From Rahnella rivi (GTDB taxonomy: Bacteria > Pseudomonadota > Gammaproteobacteria > Enterobacterales > Enterobacteriaceae), in contig NZ_JAFMOX010000060.1 in the NCBI RefSeq assembly GCF_019049655.1, positions 167,990 through 231,989 of the forward strand: a stretch of DNA of 64,000 bases. Direction: 5' to 3'. The notes beneath the pieces are model-generated. The model was not told the origin of the DNA. It saw only the letters and a program-made list of their open reading frames with translations, and did not search any database. Position 1 is the first letter of the stretch, and every line of letters starts with the position of its first letter. Below are positions 28,960 through 37,968 of the stretch, piece by piece. Position numbers and translations under genes: made by a program.

Positions 28960-29154
28960 ATGAGTGAATTTACCGGCGTACACCGTGAAGTGCTGGAAGA
29001 TGGCAGCATCAAACATGTGGTTATCCGTGATGCAGCGGGCAATGAGCAGGCAATGGCCGCAAAAGATTACATTTCGCAAGGGATCCAGCCGGAACTCGAT
29101 GAGTTGCCCGAAGTGGGCACCTCTGAGGAATTTCCGGTGTCCGGCAAAGGCTGA
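28960..29154 (+). CDS. Small acidic protein of unknown function
   Basis: 64 residues from the ATG at 28960, six bases after CAGGAG; the in-frame ATG 17 codons earlier has no ribosome-binding site. The sequence MSEFTGVHREVLEDGSIKHV starts a beta-hairpin-like acidic protein with no cysteines, membrane segment or signal. I do not recognise a family. A good ribosome-binding site and its own terminator support a real gene. It lies between cvrA and puuB. Confidence 0.65.
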   Translation: MSEFTGVHREVLEDGSIKHVVIRDAAGNEQAMAAKDYISQGIQPELDELPEVGTSEEFPVSGKG

Positions 29155-29161
29155 ATCCCCG

Positions 29162-29187
29162 CCCCGCGCACGCGCGGGGAACGCTTT
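29162..29187 (+). terminator. Terminator of the small acidic protein gene
   Basis: CCCCGCG / CGCGGGG stem followed by AACGCTTTTTTT, eight bases after the stop. Confidence 0.75.
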
Positions 29188-29189
29188 TT

Positions 29190-30503
29190 TTACACGCCTA
29201 AACGGTCACGCAGTGAATAGTAAGCGGCACCGAGCATGGTGAACGGCACCTGGAAGTTGCGGCCACCGAAGAAGGGCATGTGCGGCAGACGGGCGAACGC
29301 GTCAAACCGTTCGGCGTCGCCGCGCAACATCTCGGTGATGAGCTTTCCGGCCAGATGCGTGAGCGTCACCCCGTGCCCGCTGTCTCCCTGCATATAGTAG
29401 ATATTATTTTCCAGCCGTCCGAACTGCGGCAGGCGCGAGAGCGTCAGCAGGAAATTGCCGCCCCAGCGGTAATCAATCTTCACGCCCTTAAGCTGCGGGA
29501 AGGTGCGGTTGAGCTTGGGCAGGATCACTGAATCAATATTCGGCGGATTTTTGCCGCCATAGGTCACGCCCCCGCCGTACAACAGGCGGTTGTCGGCAGT
29601 GAGGCGGAAATAATCCAGCAGATAATTGCAGTCCTCCACGCAATAATTATTGGGCAGCAGGGAGAGCGCCATATCGTCCGACAGGGGTTCGGTGGCAACA
29701 ATTTGCGAACCGCACGGCATACTGAGGCGCGTAAGGCGCGGAGCCAGTTGCTGGCTCAGATACGCATTGCCCGCCAGGATCACATATTTGGCTTTGACCT
29801 GACCTTTCGCCGTGTGGATCAACGCCGGGTCACCGTGATCGATGCGCGTTACCGCCGAGCCTTCATAAATACGCCCGCCGTGACGGCGCACCGCTTCGGC
29901 TTCGCCCAGCACCAGATTGAGCGGGTGAATATGGCCGCCATTTTTATCCAGCAGCCCGCCGACGTAACGGTCGGTGGCGATCTCGCGGCGGATGGCACTT
30001 TCATCCAGCAGGGTTAATTCGGTATGCCCGTAACGGTTCCACAGCTTTTGCTGGTCACGCAGTTTTGACAGCTGGCGTGAACTCAGCGCGGCAAACACGC
30101 AACCGGGGCGATAGTCGCAGTCAATAGCGTACTGGTCGATGCGCTGACGGATAATGTTCGCGCCTTCAAACATCATGCTGCCGAGCATATCTGCGGTCTG
30201 CCGCCCGTAACGATCTTCAATCACATCAATATCACGGCTGTAGGAATTGACCACCTGGCCGCCGTTGCGCCCGCTGGCGCCCCAGCCGACGCGGGCGGCT
30301 TCTAACACCACCACGTCATAACCGGCTTCACAAAGGTATAAGGCGGAAGAGATGCCGGTGTAACCGGCGCCGACAATACAGACATCGCACTCAATATTGT
30401 CAGTCAGCTCCGGCCAGGGCGCATGCGCATTGACGGAGCTGGCGTAGTAGCTGTCGGTGTGAGGCGCGCCGACGGCGCGGGGACTTCCTGTTTGAGCACT
30501 CAT
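29190..30503 (-). CDS. puuB: Gamma-glutamylputrescine oxidase PuuB
   Basis: 437 residues, a DAO-type flavoprotein. CDVCIVGAGYTGISSALYL holds the FAD-binding GxGxxG (45-50); RVGWGASGRNGGQVVNSY is a family signature. It oxidises gamma-glutamylputrescine to gamma-glutamyl-gamma-aminobutyraldehyde with release of ammonia and hydrogen peroxide, the second step of putrescine breakdown. AAGGATG precedes the start. It follows puuD-puuR on the same strand with 50 bases between puuR and puuB; puuC, which lies here in E. coli, is absent. Confidence 0.93.
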   Translation of the reverse strand: MSAQTGSPRAVGAPHTDSYYASSVNAHAPWPELTDNIECDVCIVGAGYTGISSALYLCEAGYDVVVLEAARVGWGASGRNGGQVVNSYSRDIDVIEDRYGRQTADMLGSMMFEGANIIRQRIDQYAIDCDYRPGCVFAALSSRQLSKLRDQQKLWNRYGHTELTLLDESAIRREIATDRYVGGLLDKNGGHIHPLNLVLGEAEAVRRHGGRIYEGSAVTRIDHGDPALIHTAKGQVKAKYVILAGNAYLSQQLAPRLTRLSMPCGSQIVATEPLSDDMALSLLPNNYCVEDCNYLLDYFRLTADNRLLYGGGVTYGGKNPPNIDSVILPKLNRTFPQLKGVKIDYRWGGNFLLTLSRLPQFGRLENNIYYMQGDSGHGVTLTHLAGKLITEMLRGDAERFDAFARLPHMPFFGGRNFQVPFTMLGAAYYSLRDRLGV

Positions 30504-30553
30504 AATGACATCCTTCTTTGGGTTCCCGTTGCCACGCCCGGAGCCGGTGACAA

Positions 30554-31111
30554 CTAGAAGGTATTAGGGGTATGTGCACTGACTATCCTGCAAATCCGCG
30601 TAGAAATATTACTGAAGCTGTGGGGGTTAGCGGTGTTAATGGCATAGCTTTGCCCCGCACGCAGCGGATAACGTTGACCGTTGACGGTTAAAATGATTTC
30701 TCCTTCTAATAACGTACCGACTTCTTCTCCCTGATGTTTGATTTTGTCGCCAGTGGTGCTGCCGGGCTGATAGGTTTCCAGCAGCATGGCGACCGCGTGG
30801 TTTGGCGTGCCGTTGTGCACCATTTTCATGGACACTCCCCGGCTGCCGATTTCAATCAATTGCGCCGAATCAATGACAATTCTCGGTTTGTCACTTTCCC
30901 GCGTTTCAGCAAAAAATTCCGATAACGACAGCCCATATACCCGTAATAACTTTTGCAGCGTACTCACGGCGGGGCTGACTTTATCCTGCTCGATGGTGCT
31001 GATGGCGCTGTGTGTCAGGCCAGACAACTCGGCGGCTTTGCGTTGGGACATGCCGAGTTGCTGACGAATTTCAGAAAGCCGGCGACCAGGCGCCAGACTG
31101 ACTTCGCTCAT
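30554..31111 (-). CDS. puuR: Transcriptional repressor PuuR
   Basis: 185 residues from ATG 31111, the E. coli length. An XRE-type helix-turn-helix (LSEIRQQLGMSQRKAAELSG then SAISTIEQDKVSPA) is joined to a C-terminal cupin domain (GDKIKHQGEEVGTLLEGEI). It represses the puu genes and is released by putrescine. The start lies four bases after the puuD stop; GAGGAA in the puuD 3' end is the ribosome-binding site, so the two are cotranslated. Confidence 0.95.
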   Translation of the reverse strand: MSEVSLAPGRRLSEIRQQLGMSQRKAAELSGLTHSAISTIEQDKVSPAVSTLQKLLRVYGLSLSEFFAETRESDKPRIVIDSAQLIEIGSRGVSMKMVHNGTPNHAVAMLLETYQPGSTTGDKIKHQGEEVGTLLEGEIILTVNGQRYPLRAGQSYAINTANPHSFSNISTRICRIVSAHTPNTF

Positions 31112-31115
31112 CCGT

Positions 31116-31919
31116 CTATTCCTCGCGAGCGCTCCGGGCCTGATGGCCTTTGCGGCAGGCATTGATAAATGCGTTGAACAACTGACGGGACACCGGGTCC
31201 GTCAGGCTGTGCCATTCAGGGTGCCATTGCACACCCAGAGCAAAGGGATGGTCGCGCACACTCACGGCTTCCACCAGATTATCCGGCGCACGGGCTTCCA
31301 CATTCAGTTCTGCGCCCAGACTTTTCGCCCCCTGACCGTGCAGGGAATTCACCTGAAACTGCTGATAATCAGGTAACAATTCCGAAAGTAATCCCCCCGG
31401 TGCAATGTGAACCGGATGCACAACGTTGTATTGATCATCATGCGGCAGGGTGGTGTCTTCGCGGTGATCCATATATCCCGGCACCTCCTGTACCTTGCGA
31501 TGCAGCGTGCCGCCGGTGGCCACCACTAACTCCTGCAAACCGCGGCAGGCCGCGAACAGCGGGATCTTCTTATCCAGTGTGGCGCGGATAAGTTGCAGAC
31601 TCAGGCGATCCCGACCCGGATCGGCAAGCTCCTCGACACCTTCTTCACCGTACTGATGAGGCTCAATATTACTGGGGCTGCCGGTGAGGAAGATGCCGTC
31701 AAGGCCTTGCAGGATCTGGTCTATCGCGCCTTCGCGCGCTGCCAGCTCATGCGGCAGGCAGACGGGCAGGGCGTCGGCGTTGAAAATGGCGTCCAGATAC
31801 TTTTCGTGAACGGTGAGTGCAGGGTTTTCATCAACAGAATTCTCACACATGACTACCCCAATGATCGGTCTGTAGCTGGTCTGTTTCCCCGCTGATGCCG
31901 TGGAAAATATATTGCCCAT
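31116..31919 (-). CDS. puuD: Gamma-glutamyl-GABA hydrolase PuuD
   Basis: 267 residues, a class I glutamine amidotransferase-like peptidase (C26). Catalytic triad: Cys125 in LFAACRGLQE, and His233 and Glu235 in GVQWHPEWH. It splits gamma-glutamyl-GABA into glutamate and GABA, the last step of the Puu route. First gene of the puuD-puuR-puuB unit, divergent from puuA across 351 bases. Confidence 0.94.
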   Translation of the reverse strand: MGNIFSTASAGKQTSYRPIIGVVMCENSVDENPALTVHEKYLDAIFNADALPVCLPHELAAREGAIDQILQGLDGIFLTGSPSNIEPHQYGEEGVEELADPGRDRLSLQLIRATLDKKIPLFAACRGLQELVVATGGTLHRKVQEVPGYMDHREDTTLPHDDQYNVVHPVHIAPGGLLSELLPDYQQFQVNSLHGQGAKSLGAELNVEARAPDNLVEAVSVRDHPFALGVQWHPEWHSLTDPVSRQLFNAFINACRKGHQARSAREE

Positions 31920-32270
31920 AGTCCCGCCTCGTTGAGTAAGTGAATGGAATAACAGGTCGTGCCTCCCCGCACGCTGTTTTAACGCATTTGATCAGTGATG
32001 ATGGCCTTCTTCTGTCCAATTTAGCAGCGCCATGATGGCTTTTCAAACAGAGTTGTTACTGAATTGTATGTGTTGCAAAAAATTTATGTTAAGGCTAGGG
32101 TTAATCATATGGCCTATATTTTGAGCATGGCCGGGCGGGTAACAGACACACCAGAAGAAGATGACAAATGAGAAAACTGCGTTGAACAGAGCAACCAAAC
32201 GGTAAGGCTTAACCGGCAGGCATCATGGTGGTGCCGTTGACGCCGGAATCCAGCAAATGGCGGAAAACCT
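31920..32270. other. puuD-puuA divergent control region
   Basis: No gene seen in 351 bases. On the minus strand AAAATATAGGCCAT (about 32108-32121) partly matches the AAAATATAATGAACA sequence bound by PuuR in E. coli. Promoters for both directions must lie here, but no confident -35/-10 pair was fixed. Confidence 0.45.
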
Positions 32271-33713
32271 ATGCAAGCGACTGAACTGATGAATGAAATT
32301 AAGAAAGAGATTAGCGAGAACACCTCTCTTGCTAAGCACATTGAAGAGCGAAGTAGCGCGTTCCAGGATGAAGTAACCCAGTACCTGGAGCGTCACCCGC
32401 AAACCCTTCACGTCGACGTCCTGCTCACTGATCTCAATGGTTCCTTCCGCGGCAAACGCGTTCCCATCTCCGCCCTGCGCAAACTTGAAAAAGGCTGTTA
32501 TTTCCCGGCATCGGTTTTTGCCATGGACATTCTCGGGAATGTTGTGGAAGAAGCGGGTCTTGGGCAGGAGCTTGGCGAACCCGATCGTAACTGTATTCCC
32601 GTCCCCGGCACCTTAACGCCGTCAGCGTCTGACCCCGAACACACCGGCCAGCTGTTGCTGACCATGCTTGACGAAGATGGCACTCCCTTTGACGTTGAAC
32701 CCCGCAATGTGCTGAATCATATCTGGCAAACATTGCGCCAGCGGGGATTATTCCCGGTGGTAGCGGTAGAGCTGGAGTTTTATCTGCTCGACAGGCAGCG
32801 CGATGCGGAAGGCTATATCCAGCCGCCGTGCACGCCCGGTACGCAAGAGCGCAGCATGCATACGCAGGTCTATTCCGTGGATAATCTCGATCACTTCGCC
32901 GATGTGCTGAGTGACATTGACCGTCTGGCACACATTCAGGGCTTACCGGCCTCGGGTGCCGTGGCGGAGTCCTCACCGGGACAGTTTGAAATCAATTTGC
33001 AGCACAGCGAAAATATTCTGCGCGCCTGTGATTACGCCCTGATGCTTAAGCGTCTGGTGCGCCTGGTGGCGGAAAATCATGAGATGGACGCCACCTTTAT
33101 GGCGAAACCTTACGACGACTACGCGGGCAGCGGGATGCACATCCACCTCAGCGTGCTCGATGACAATGGCAAAAACCTGTTTGCCAATACAGATGGTCAG
33201 GATTCAGAACTGATGAAACGCTCACTGGCCGGGATGATCGCACTGATGCCCGCGTCGATGGCGATTTTAGCGCCGAACGTCAACGCGTTCCGCCGCTTCC
33301 AGCCGGGCATGTATGTGCCGACGCAGGCCTCATGGGGGCACAACAACCGCACCGTCGCGCTGCGCGTACCTTGCGGCGGCGTGGCCGATCATCGCGTTGA
33401 GTACCGCGTTGCCGGTGCGGATGCCAACCCTTATTTAGTGGTCGCCACCGTGCTGGCGGGCATGTTGTTCGGGCTTGATAACGTTCTGCCGTTGCCGGAA
33501 CCGGTCACCGGGAACGGTCTGGAGCAGGAGGGTATTCCGCTGCCCATCCGCCAGAGCGATGCCCTGTATGATTTTGATGAACAACCGGCGCTGAAAAAGT
33601 ACCTCGGCGAACGTTTTTCGCAGGTCTATCACGCCTGTAAATCCGATGAGCTGTTGCAGTTTGAACGCCGTGTGACGGAAACCGAAATCGACTGGATGCT
33701 GCGTAACGCCTGA
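32271..33713 (+). CDS. puuA: Glutamate-putrescine ligase PuuA
   Basis: 480 residues, glutamine synthetase fold (472 in E. coli). The beta-grasp N-domain has VDVLLTDLNGSFRGKRVP; the catalytic domain has VVAVELEFYLLDRQRDAEGY, SSPGQFEINLQHSEN, MAKPYDDYAGSGMHIH and NNRTVALRVP. It joins glutamate and putrescine using ATP, the first step of putrescine use. The first ATG has GGAAAA upstream; an ATG seven codons later is possible. puuP follows on the same strand after 504 bases. Confidence 0.95.
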   Translation: MQATELMNEIKKEISENTSLAKHIEERSSAFQDEVTQYLERHPQTLHVDVLLTDLNGSFRGKRVPISALRKLEKGCYFPASVFAMDILGNVVEEAGLGQELGEPDRNCIPVPGTLTPSASDPEHTGQLLLTMLDEDGTPFDVEPRNVLNHIWQTLRQRGLFPVVAVELEFYLLDRQRDAEGYIQPPCTPGTQERSMHTQVYSVDNLDHFADVLSDIDRLAHIQGLPASGAVAESSPGQFEINLQHSENILRACDYALMLKRLVRLVAENHEMDATFMAKPYDDYAGSGMHIHLSVLDDNGKNLFANTDGQDSELMKRSLAGMIALMPASMAILAPNVNAFRRFQPGMYVPTQASWGHNNRTVALRVPCGGVADHRVEYRVAGADANPYLVVATVLAGMLFGLDNVLPLPEPVTGNGLEQEGIPLPIRQSDALYDFDEQPALKKYLGERFSQVYHACKSDELLQFERRVTETEIDWMLRNA

Positions 33714-34217
33714 TTTCCTTCGCAACGGGCGCCATTTTTACGTTATCAGCGCCCGCACTTTGAGGAAATCCATGCACGAATGTTTAAATCTGGAAAAGAA
33801 TTTGTAACTGAAAGCCTATGAATCTTGTCATTCATGCGTGATTTGTGCAAAATACGCCGCACTGCAGATAACCGACGCTTAAAGGCGCCGGTTATTTTTT
33901 TTGTATGTGCAGTACCCAAACTAATTCAACAGAGGCCGGACCCAGATCCGGATAGATAACAAGGTTCGTGTGCGATCCCAAATTAACAACGGTCGCCACT
34001 ATGAGGAAATGTAACATGGGGCAATATTTCAAACCTGTACCGGTGCCTGCCGGTGCTTCTTTCCGCTGCGGCCACATTCGCTCAGCCTTCACTTGCGTAT
34101 CCAGCGATGTGAAGATCTATCCCCCGTTTACTGGTAATAACTCACGAAGTTTTCCCTGTACGTTGCGTTCAGAGGCGTTTAAGCGCCCGGTGTCTGCAAT
34201 TCAGGGAGGACTGAGCC
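33714..34217. other. Long leader between puuA and puuP
   Basis: 504 bases with a terminator-like hairpin near 33870 and a small reading frame at 34016 running into puuP. Otherwise no supported gene. Its length and content suggest a separate, regulated puuP transcript. Confidence 0.5.
33870..33902 (+). terminator. puuA terminator or puuP leader attenuator
   Basis: AACCGaCGC / GCGcCGGTT stem with one mismatch followed by eight T. It is 157 bases past the puuA stop, so it may belong to a short leader RNA. Confidence 0.7.
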
Positions 34218-34228
34218 ATGTCTGCTAA
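34016..34228 (+). CDS. Possible leader ORF overlapping puuP
   Basis: 70 codons from an ATG with GAGGAA seven bases upstream, starting [20 protein letters not shown] and ending four codons inside puuP in another frame. I recognise no family, and composition is not clearly coding. The good ribosome-binding site and overlap with puuP would suit translational coupling, but chance is quite possible. Confidence 0.25.
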   Translation: MGQYFKPVPVPAGASFRCGHIRSAFTCVSSDVKIYPPFTGNNSRSFPCTLRSEAFKRPVSAIQGGLSHVC

Positions 34229-35594
34229 TACATCTGCCGCTCCGGCCACTCAGCGCGTTCAACTGCGTAAAACCCTGACGCTGGTTCAGGTTGTGATGAT
34301 GGGTCTTGCCTATCTGCAACCGATGACCATTTTCGATACCTTCGGCATCGTTTCCGGCCTGACTGATGGTCACGTCGCGACCGCGTACATCTTCGCGCTG
34401 ATCGCCGTTCTGTTTACCGCCGTGAGCTACGGCAAACTGGTGCAGCGTTTCCCGTCTGCCGGTTCTGCTTATACTTACGCGCAAAAAGCCATCAGCCCGC
34501 ACGTCGGCTTTATGGTGGGCTGGTCATCACTGCTGGACTACCTGTTCATGCCGATGATCAACATCCTGCTGGCGAAAATTTACCTGGAAGCGATCTTCCC
34601 CGGCGTGCCGTCGTGGATATTCGTTACCGCGCTGGTGGCGATGATGACTGCGTTCAACCTGCGCGGCATCAAAGTGGTGGCTAACCTCAACAGCATTATT
34701 GTGGTGGTGCAGGTGGCGATCATGGTGGTGTTCCTGGGGCTGTTGGTCCGTGGTGTTTACATGGGCGAGGGCATGGGGACGCTGGCGACCACCAAGCCGT
34801 TCTTCAGTGAAAACGCGCACGTGGTGCCGATGATCACCGGTGCGACCATTTTGTGCTTCTCGTTCCTCGGCTTTGACGGCATCAGCTCGTTGTCAGAAGA
34901 AACGCCGAACGCGGGCAAGGTCATCCCGAAAGCGATTTTCCTGACCGCGCTTATCGGCGGGATCATCTTTGTTGTGGTGTCTTACTTCCTGCAACTGTAC
35001 TTCCCGGACATTTCACGCTTTAAAGATCCGGACGCTTCACAGCCTGAAATCATGTTGTACGTGGCCGGTAAGTTCTTCCAGTCCGTCATTCTGTGCTTTA
35101 GCTGCGTAACCGTTCTGGCTTCCGGCATGGCGGCGCACGCCGGTGTTTCCCGTCTGCTGTACGTGATGGGCCGTGACGGCGTATTCCCGGAAAAACTGTT
35201 TGGCTATGTGCATCCGAAATGGCGTACCCCGACCTTCAACGTCTTGCTGGTTGGCGTGGTGGCGATGTCTGCGGTGACCTTTGATCTGGTCACGGCGACG
35301 GCGCTGATCAACTTCGGCGCGCTGGTGGCATTCACCTTCGTAAACCTGTCGGTGATTTCCCAGTTCTACATCCGTGAAAAACGTAACCGCACGCTGAAAG
35401 ATCACATCAACTATCTGATCCTGCCGGTGATTGGTGCGCTGACCGTGGGTGCGTTGTGGCTGAACCTGGAATCCAGCTCCATGACGCTGGGTCTGGTGTG
35501 GGGCGCTATCGGGTTGGGTTATCTGGCGTTTATTACCAATGCTTTCAGGAAGCAGCCACCGCAGATGAGCGGGGAAATCGCCCCCGAGGCGTAA
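34218..35594 (+). CDS. puuP: Putrescine importer PuuP
   Basis: 458 residues (461 in E. coli), an APC-superfamily amino acid/polyamine permease with about twelve membrane segments. [23 protein letters not shown] forms TM1 with its unwound substrate-binding bend; [23 protein letters not shown] around residues 215-240 is the conserved TM6 region. It imports putrescine with protons. AGGGAGGA lies ahead of the start. PlaP is a close relative, but the place next to puuA supports PuuP. Confidence 0.92.
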   Translation: MSANTSAAPATQRVQLRKTLTLVQVVMMGLAYLQPMTIFDTFGIVSGLTDGHVATAYIFALIAVLFTAVSYGKLVQRFPSAGSAYTYAQKAISPHVGFMVGWSSLLDYLFMPMINILLAKIYLEAIFPGVPSWIFVTALVAMMTAFNLRGIKVVANLNSIIVVVQVAIMVVFLGLLVRGVYMGEGMGTLATTKPFFSENAHVVPMITGATILCFSFLGFDGISSLSEETPNAGKVIPKAIFLTALIGGIIFVVVSYFLQLYFPDISRFKDPDASQPEIMLYVAGKFFQSVILCFSCVTVLASGMAAHAGVSRLLYVMGRDGVFPEKLFGYVHPKWRTPTFNVLLVGVVAMSAVTFDLVTATALINFGALVAFTFVNLSVISQFYIREKRNRTLKDHINYLILPVIGALTVGALWLNLESSSMTLGLVWGAIGLGYLAFITNAFRKQPPQMSGEIAPEA

Positions 35595-35601
35595 TGGCAG
35601 A

Positions 35602-35626
35602 GGGCCGCTGCAATGGCGGCTTTTTA
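35602..35626 (+). terminator. puuP terminator
   Basis: GCCGC / GCGGC stem with a seven-base loop, then TTTTT, nine bases past the puuP stop. Confidence 0.65.
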
Positions 35627-35698
35627 CTGCTGACGCAGATTGAGGATATTTCGGTTTCTCACTGTCTGCGATTACCTGAATTTTTGCGACGAAACCGA

Positions 35699-35726
35699 GC
35701 AGAGGGGAAAGACTTTTCCCCTCTGC
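35699..35726. repeat. Perfect 12-bp inverted repeat
   Basis: GCAGAGGGGAAA-gact-TTTCCCCTCTGC. No T run follows; not a standard terminator. Confidence 0.75.
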
Positions 35727-35959
35727 ACTCCCCTCGCTTTTTCAAACCCGTGCCATGCAGACAGGCTATGTTTCAGGTATTCCTGCTATTGCCGCAAAAT
35801 CCCGTCGCTGCGCGATTCCCTCCGGTCGGGTTACAACCCGCGCAAAAAAACGCGGTTTTTCACCTCTCCCTCCGGCGTGATTTTTGAACGCGGCTACTGG
35901 CTCCCGGGTCACAACTTCACCCGTTCGGATCATTTTAAAAGCAAAACGCGTTGCTCAAC

Positions 35960-36017
35960 ATTCATCTGATATTGATTTTGAAATCATCATTCATCTGGTT
36001 TTGATTTTGAAAAAAGG
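35960..36017. repeat. Tandem repeat, two 29-base units
   Basis: Two adjacent units beginning ATTCATCTG and sharing TTGATTTTGAAA, with a few differences near positions 10-12 and at the end. Confidence 0.7.
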
Positions 36018-36184
36018 TGAGAGGGCGCGATCAAAAAATCCTGCCGAACGGAGCGGCTTCGAGACCTTAGGCTCGAAGACCGGGAGAGGGCACCGCGCAG
36101 CGGCAGGGTTTTGCGCCACTCACTGTTGCCACAGGATATGTCCGCCGTGCCAGCGATAGCGCGCAGTAAAAAGCGGGGAGGAAT

Positions 36185-36215
36185 CCAAAGGAGGGAAAGC
36201 ACTTCCCTCCTTTGG
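36185..36215. repeat. Perfect 13-bp inverted repeat
   Basis: CCAAAGGAGGGAA-agcac-TTCCCTCCTTTGG. Related in sequence to the inverted repeats at 35699 and 27005. Confidence 0.75.
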
Positions 36216-36315
36216 GCGGTTTCGGCGCAGTGTATGAATTGATCACTGCACGTAAGAAACCGAAATTATCTCGATACGCAGTGAAAAGGGGGATTTGGGG
36301 CAGCCCCGAACTAAA

Positions 36316-37743
36316 TCACCCGACCAGTTTCTTGCCGTATTCAAACAGTGCCCCGAGAAGCGCCATCTTCTCCCCATCTCCCTCATGCAAGTTATAGAGC
36401 GCTTCAAGCTCTAATGCATAATTCTGAAAACGCTCGTCAGTGAGCTTGGTCTGACGATGTAACATCCAGCGCTTTTGTTCGGCATCCGTCAGTGTCTCGG
36501 GGTAGTTGCGTGCGCGGAAACGGAACAACAGCGGTTCGATGCGGGAATCATTAAACGTCAGATCCAGCGCAGGAAGATTCTCCGGGCGGGTTTCCAGAAT
36601 GATGCGCATGGCGGCGCGATCGGCATCGCTGAAGAAACCGTCGTAAAGGCGGGCATCAACGTCGTCTGATGGCGTAAACGGCTCGGCTTCGGCGAACATC
36701 GTCACCACTTTCTCGCGCACCTGCGGGTTCTGGCGCAGCAGTTGCAGGTTTTCCAGACAGCGCTGACGATCAATCCCCAGCCGCTCGGCGTTTTCCGGCA
36801 GCAGCGTTTTGGCCGGCGCCAGCACCGGGCATTTATTGACGTGCACCAGTTTAATTGGCAAAGGCGATTGCCCCGCCTGCAACGCGTCGCGGCGGCTGTA
36901 GAGGCGCTCGCGCATTTCATCAGGAGTGAGATCCAGCAACGTCGACATATCACCGGCCAGATCGCACATGATCACGGCGTTCTTATTCTCAGGATGCCAC
37001 GCCAGCGGCGCAACCCACGCGGTGTTGCCGCGCGCGGCACCGAACATGCCGGAGACGTGCACCAGCGGCGCCATCGAGGGTATGTCGATCAGCGTATTGA
37101 GTTTATGTTTGCTGCGATGCTCGAGCAGGAAGCTGAACAGGCGAGGTTGTGCCTGCCTGACCAGCTTCGCCATGGCGATAGTGGCGTAGACATCGGCCAT
37201 CGCGTCGTGGGCATTTTCGTGTTCGATGCCGTTGGCTTTGGTCAGATGTTCGAGGCGGAAACTGGGGAAGCCTTCGTCGTTTTCCGGCCAGTTGATGCCT
37301 TCCGGGCGCAGCGCATAGCAGGCGCGCATCACGTCGAGGAGATCCCAGCGCGAATTGCCGTTCTGCCAGCTGTAGGCATAGGGGTCGTAAAAGTTGCGGT
37401 AAAGAATGTTGCGGCTGACTTCATCGTCGAAACGAATATTGTTATAGCCGACGATGCAGGTGGCCGGCACGCTGAACGCCTGGTGAATTTGCGCGGTAAA
37501 CTCCGCTTCGCTCAGGCCGCGTTCCAGCGCAATCTGTGGCGTTATGCCGGTGATCATCACCGCTTCCGGTTCCGGCAGGTAATCATCAGAAGGGCGGCAA
37601 TAAATCACTAACGGCTCTTCGATGATATTGAACTCTTCGTCAGTCCTCACCCCGGCAAATTGCGCAGGGCGATCCAGCGCCGGATTTTTACCGAATGTCT
37701 CGTAATCGTGGAAGTAAAACGTTTTTTGAGGCTTGTCTGACAT
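36316..37743 (-). CDS. sbcB: Exodeoxyribonuclease I (SbcB)
   Basis: 475 residues from ATG 37743, exactly the E. coli length; 43 further in-frame codons upstream are not conserved. The DEDD exonuclease motif is KTFYFHDYETFGKNPALDRP (Asp13, Glu15), with VGYNNIRFDDEVSRNILYRN and NGIEHENAHDAMADVYA further on. It degrades single-stranded DNA 3' to 5' and takes part in mismatch repair and recombination. Divergent from yeeA. Confidence 0.96.
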   Translation of the reverse strand: MSDKPQKTFYFHDYETFGKNPALDRPAQFAGVRTDEEFNIIEEPLVIYCRPSDDYLPEPEAVMITGITPQIALERGLSEAEFTAQIHQAFSVPATCIVGYNNIRFDDEVSRNILYRNFYDPYAYSWQNGNSRWDLLDVMRACYALRPEGINWPENDEGFPSFRLEHLTKANGIEHENAHDAMADVYATIAMAKLVRQAQPRLFSFLLEHRSKHKLNTLIDIPSMAPLVHVSGMFGAARGNTAWVAPLAWHPENKNAVIMCDLAGDMSTLLDLTPDEMRERLYSRRDALQAGQSPLPIKLVHVNKCPVLAPAKTLLPENAERLGIDRQRCLENLQLLRQNPQVREKVVTMFAEAEPFTPSDDVDARLYDGFFSDADRAAMRIILETRPENLPALDLTFNDSRIEPLLFRFRARNYPETLTDAEQKRWMLHRQTKLTDERFQNYALELEALYNLHEGDGEKMALLGALFEYGKKLVG

Positions 37744-37968
37744 GACGAAGATAACCTTATCAGTGCGGAATTGGGGGTGAATCGCCGGATAGGATACCAT
37801 CCGACGCAACGATGTCATGACAAAATCCTCAGTCGCGCAACAGACCCCGCAAATCGCCGGAATTTCCCGCACGCATCCCGCAAAACCCTGACCAAACCGG
37901 GGTGATCCCCTTTACTAACTCGGCTAAACTAACGCTCTCATTGAATAATCGCCGATGGCAGGCCAAAC

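Larger units (their letters stand above)
35595..36315. other. Gene-free, repeat-bearing stretch between puuP and sbcB
   Basis: 721 bases with no frame that looks coding. Two strong perfect hairpins (35699-35726 and 36185-36215) with related GAGGGGAAA/GGAGGGAA arms bracket it, and a 29-base tandem repeat lies inside. The composition and hairpins suggest an intergenic repeat or a decayed small mobile unit. Confidence 0.55.

Noticed and set aside
35960..36017. CRISPR-like repeat
   Set aside because: Only two units, directly adjacent with no spacer, and no cas genes nearby.
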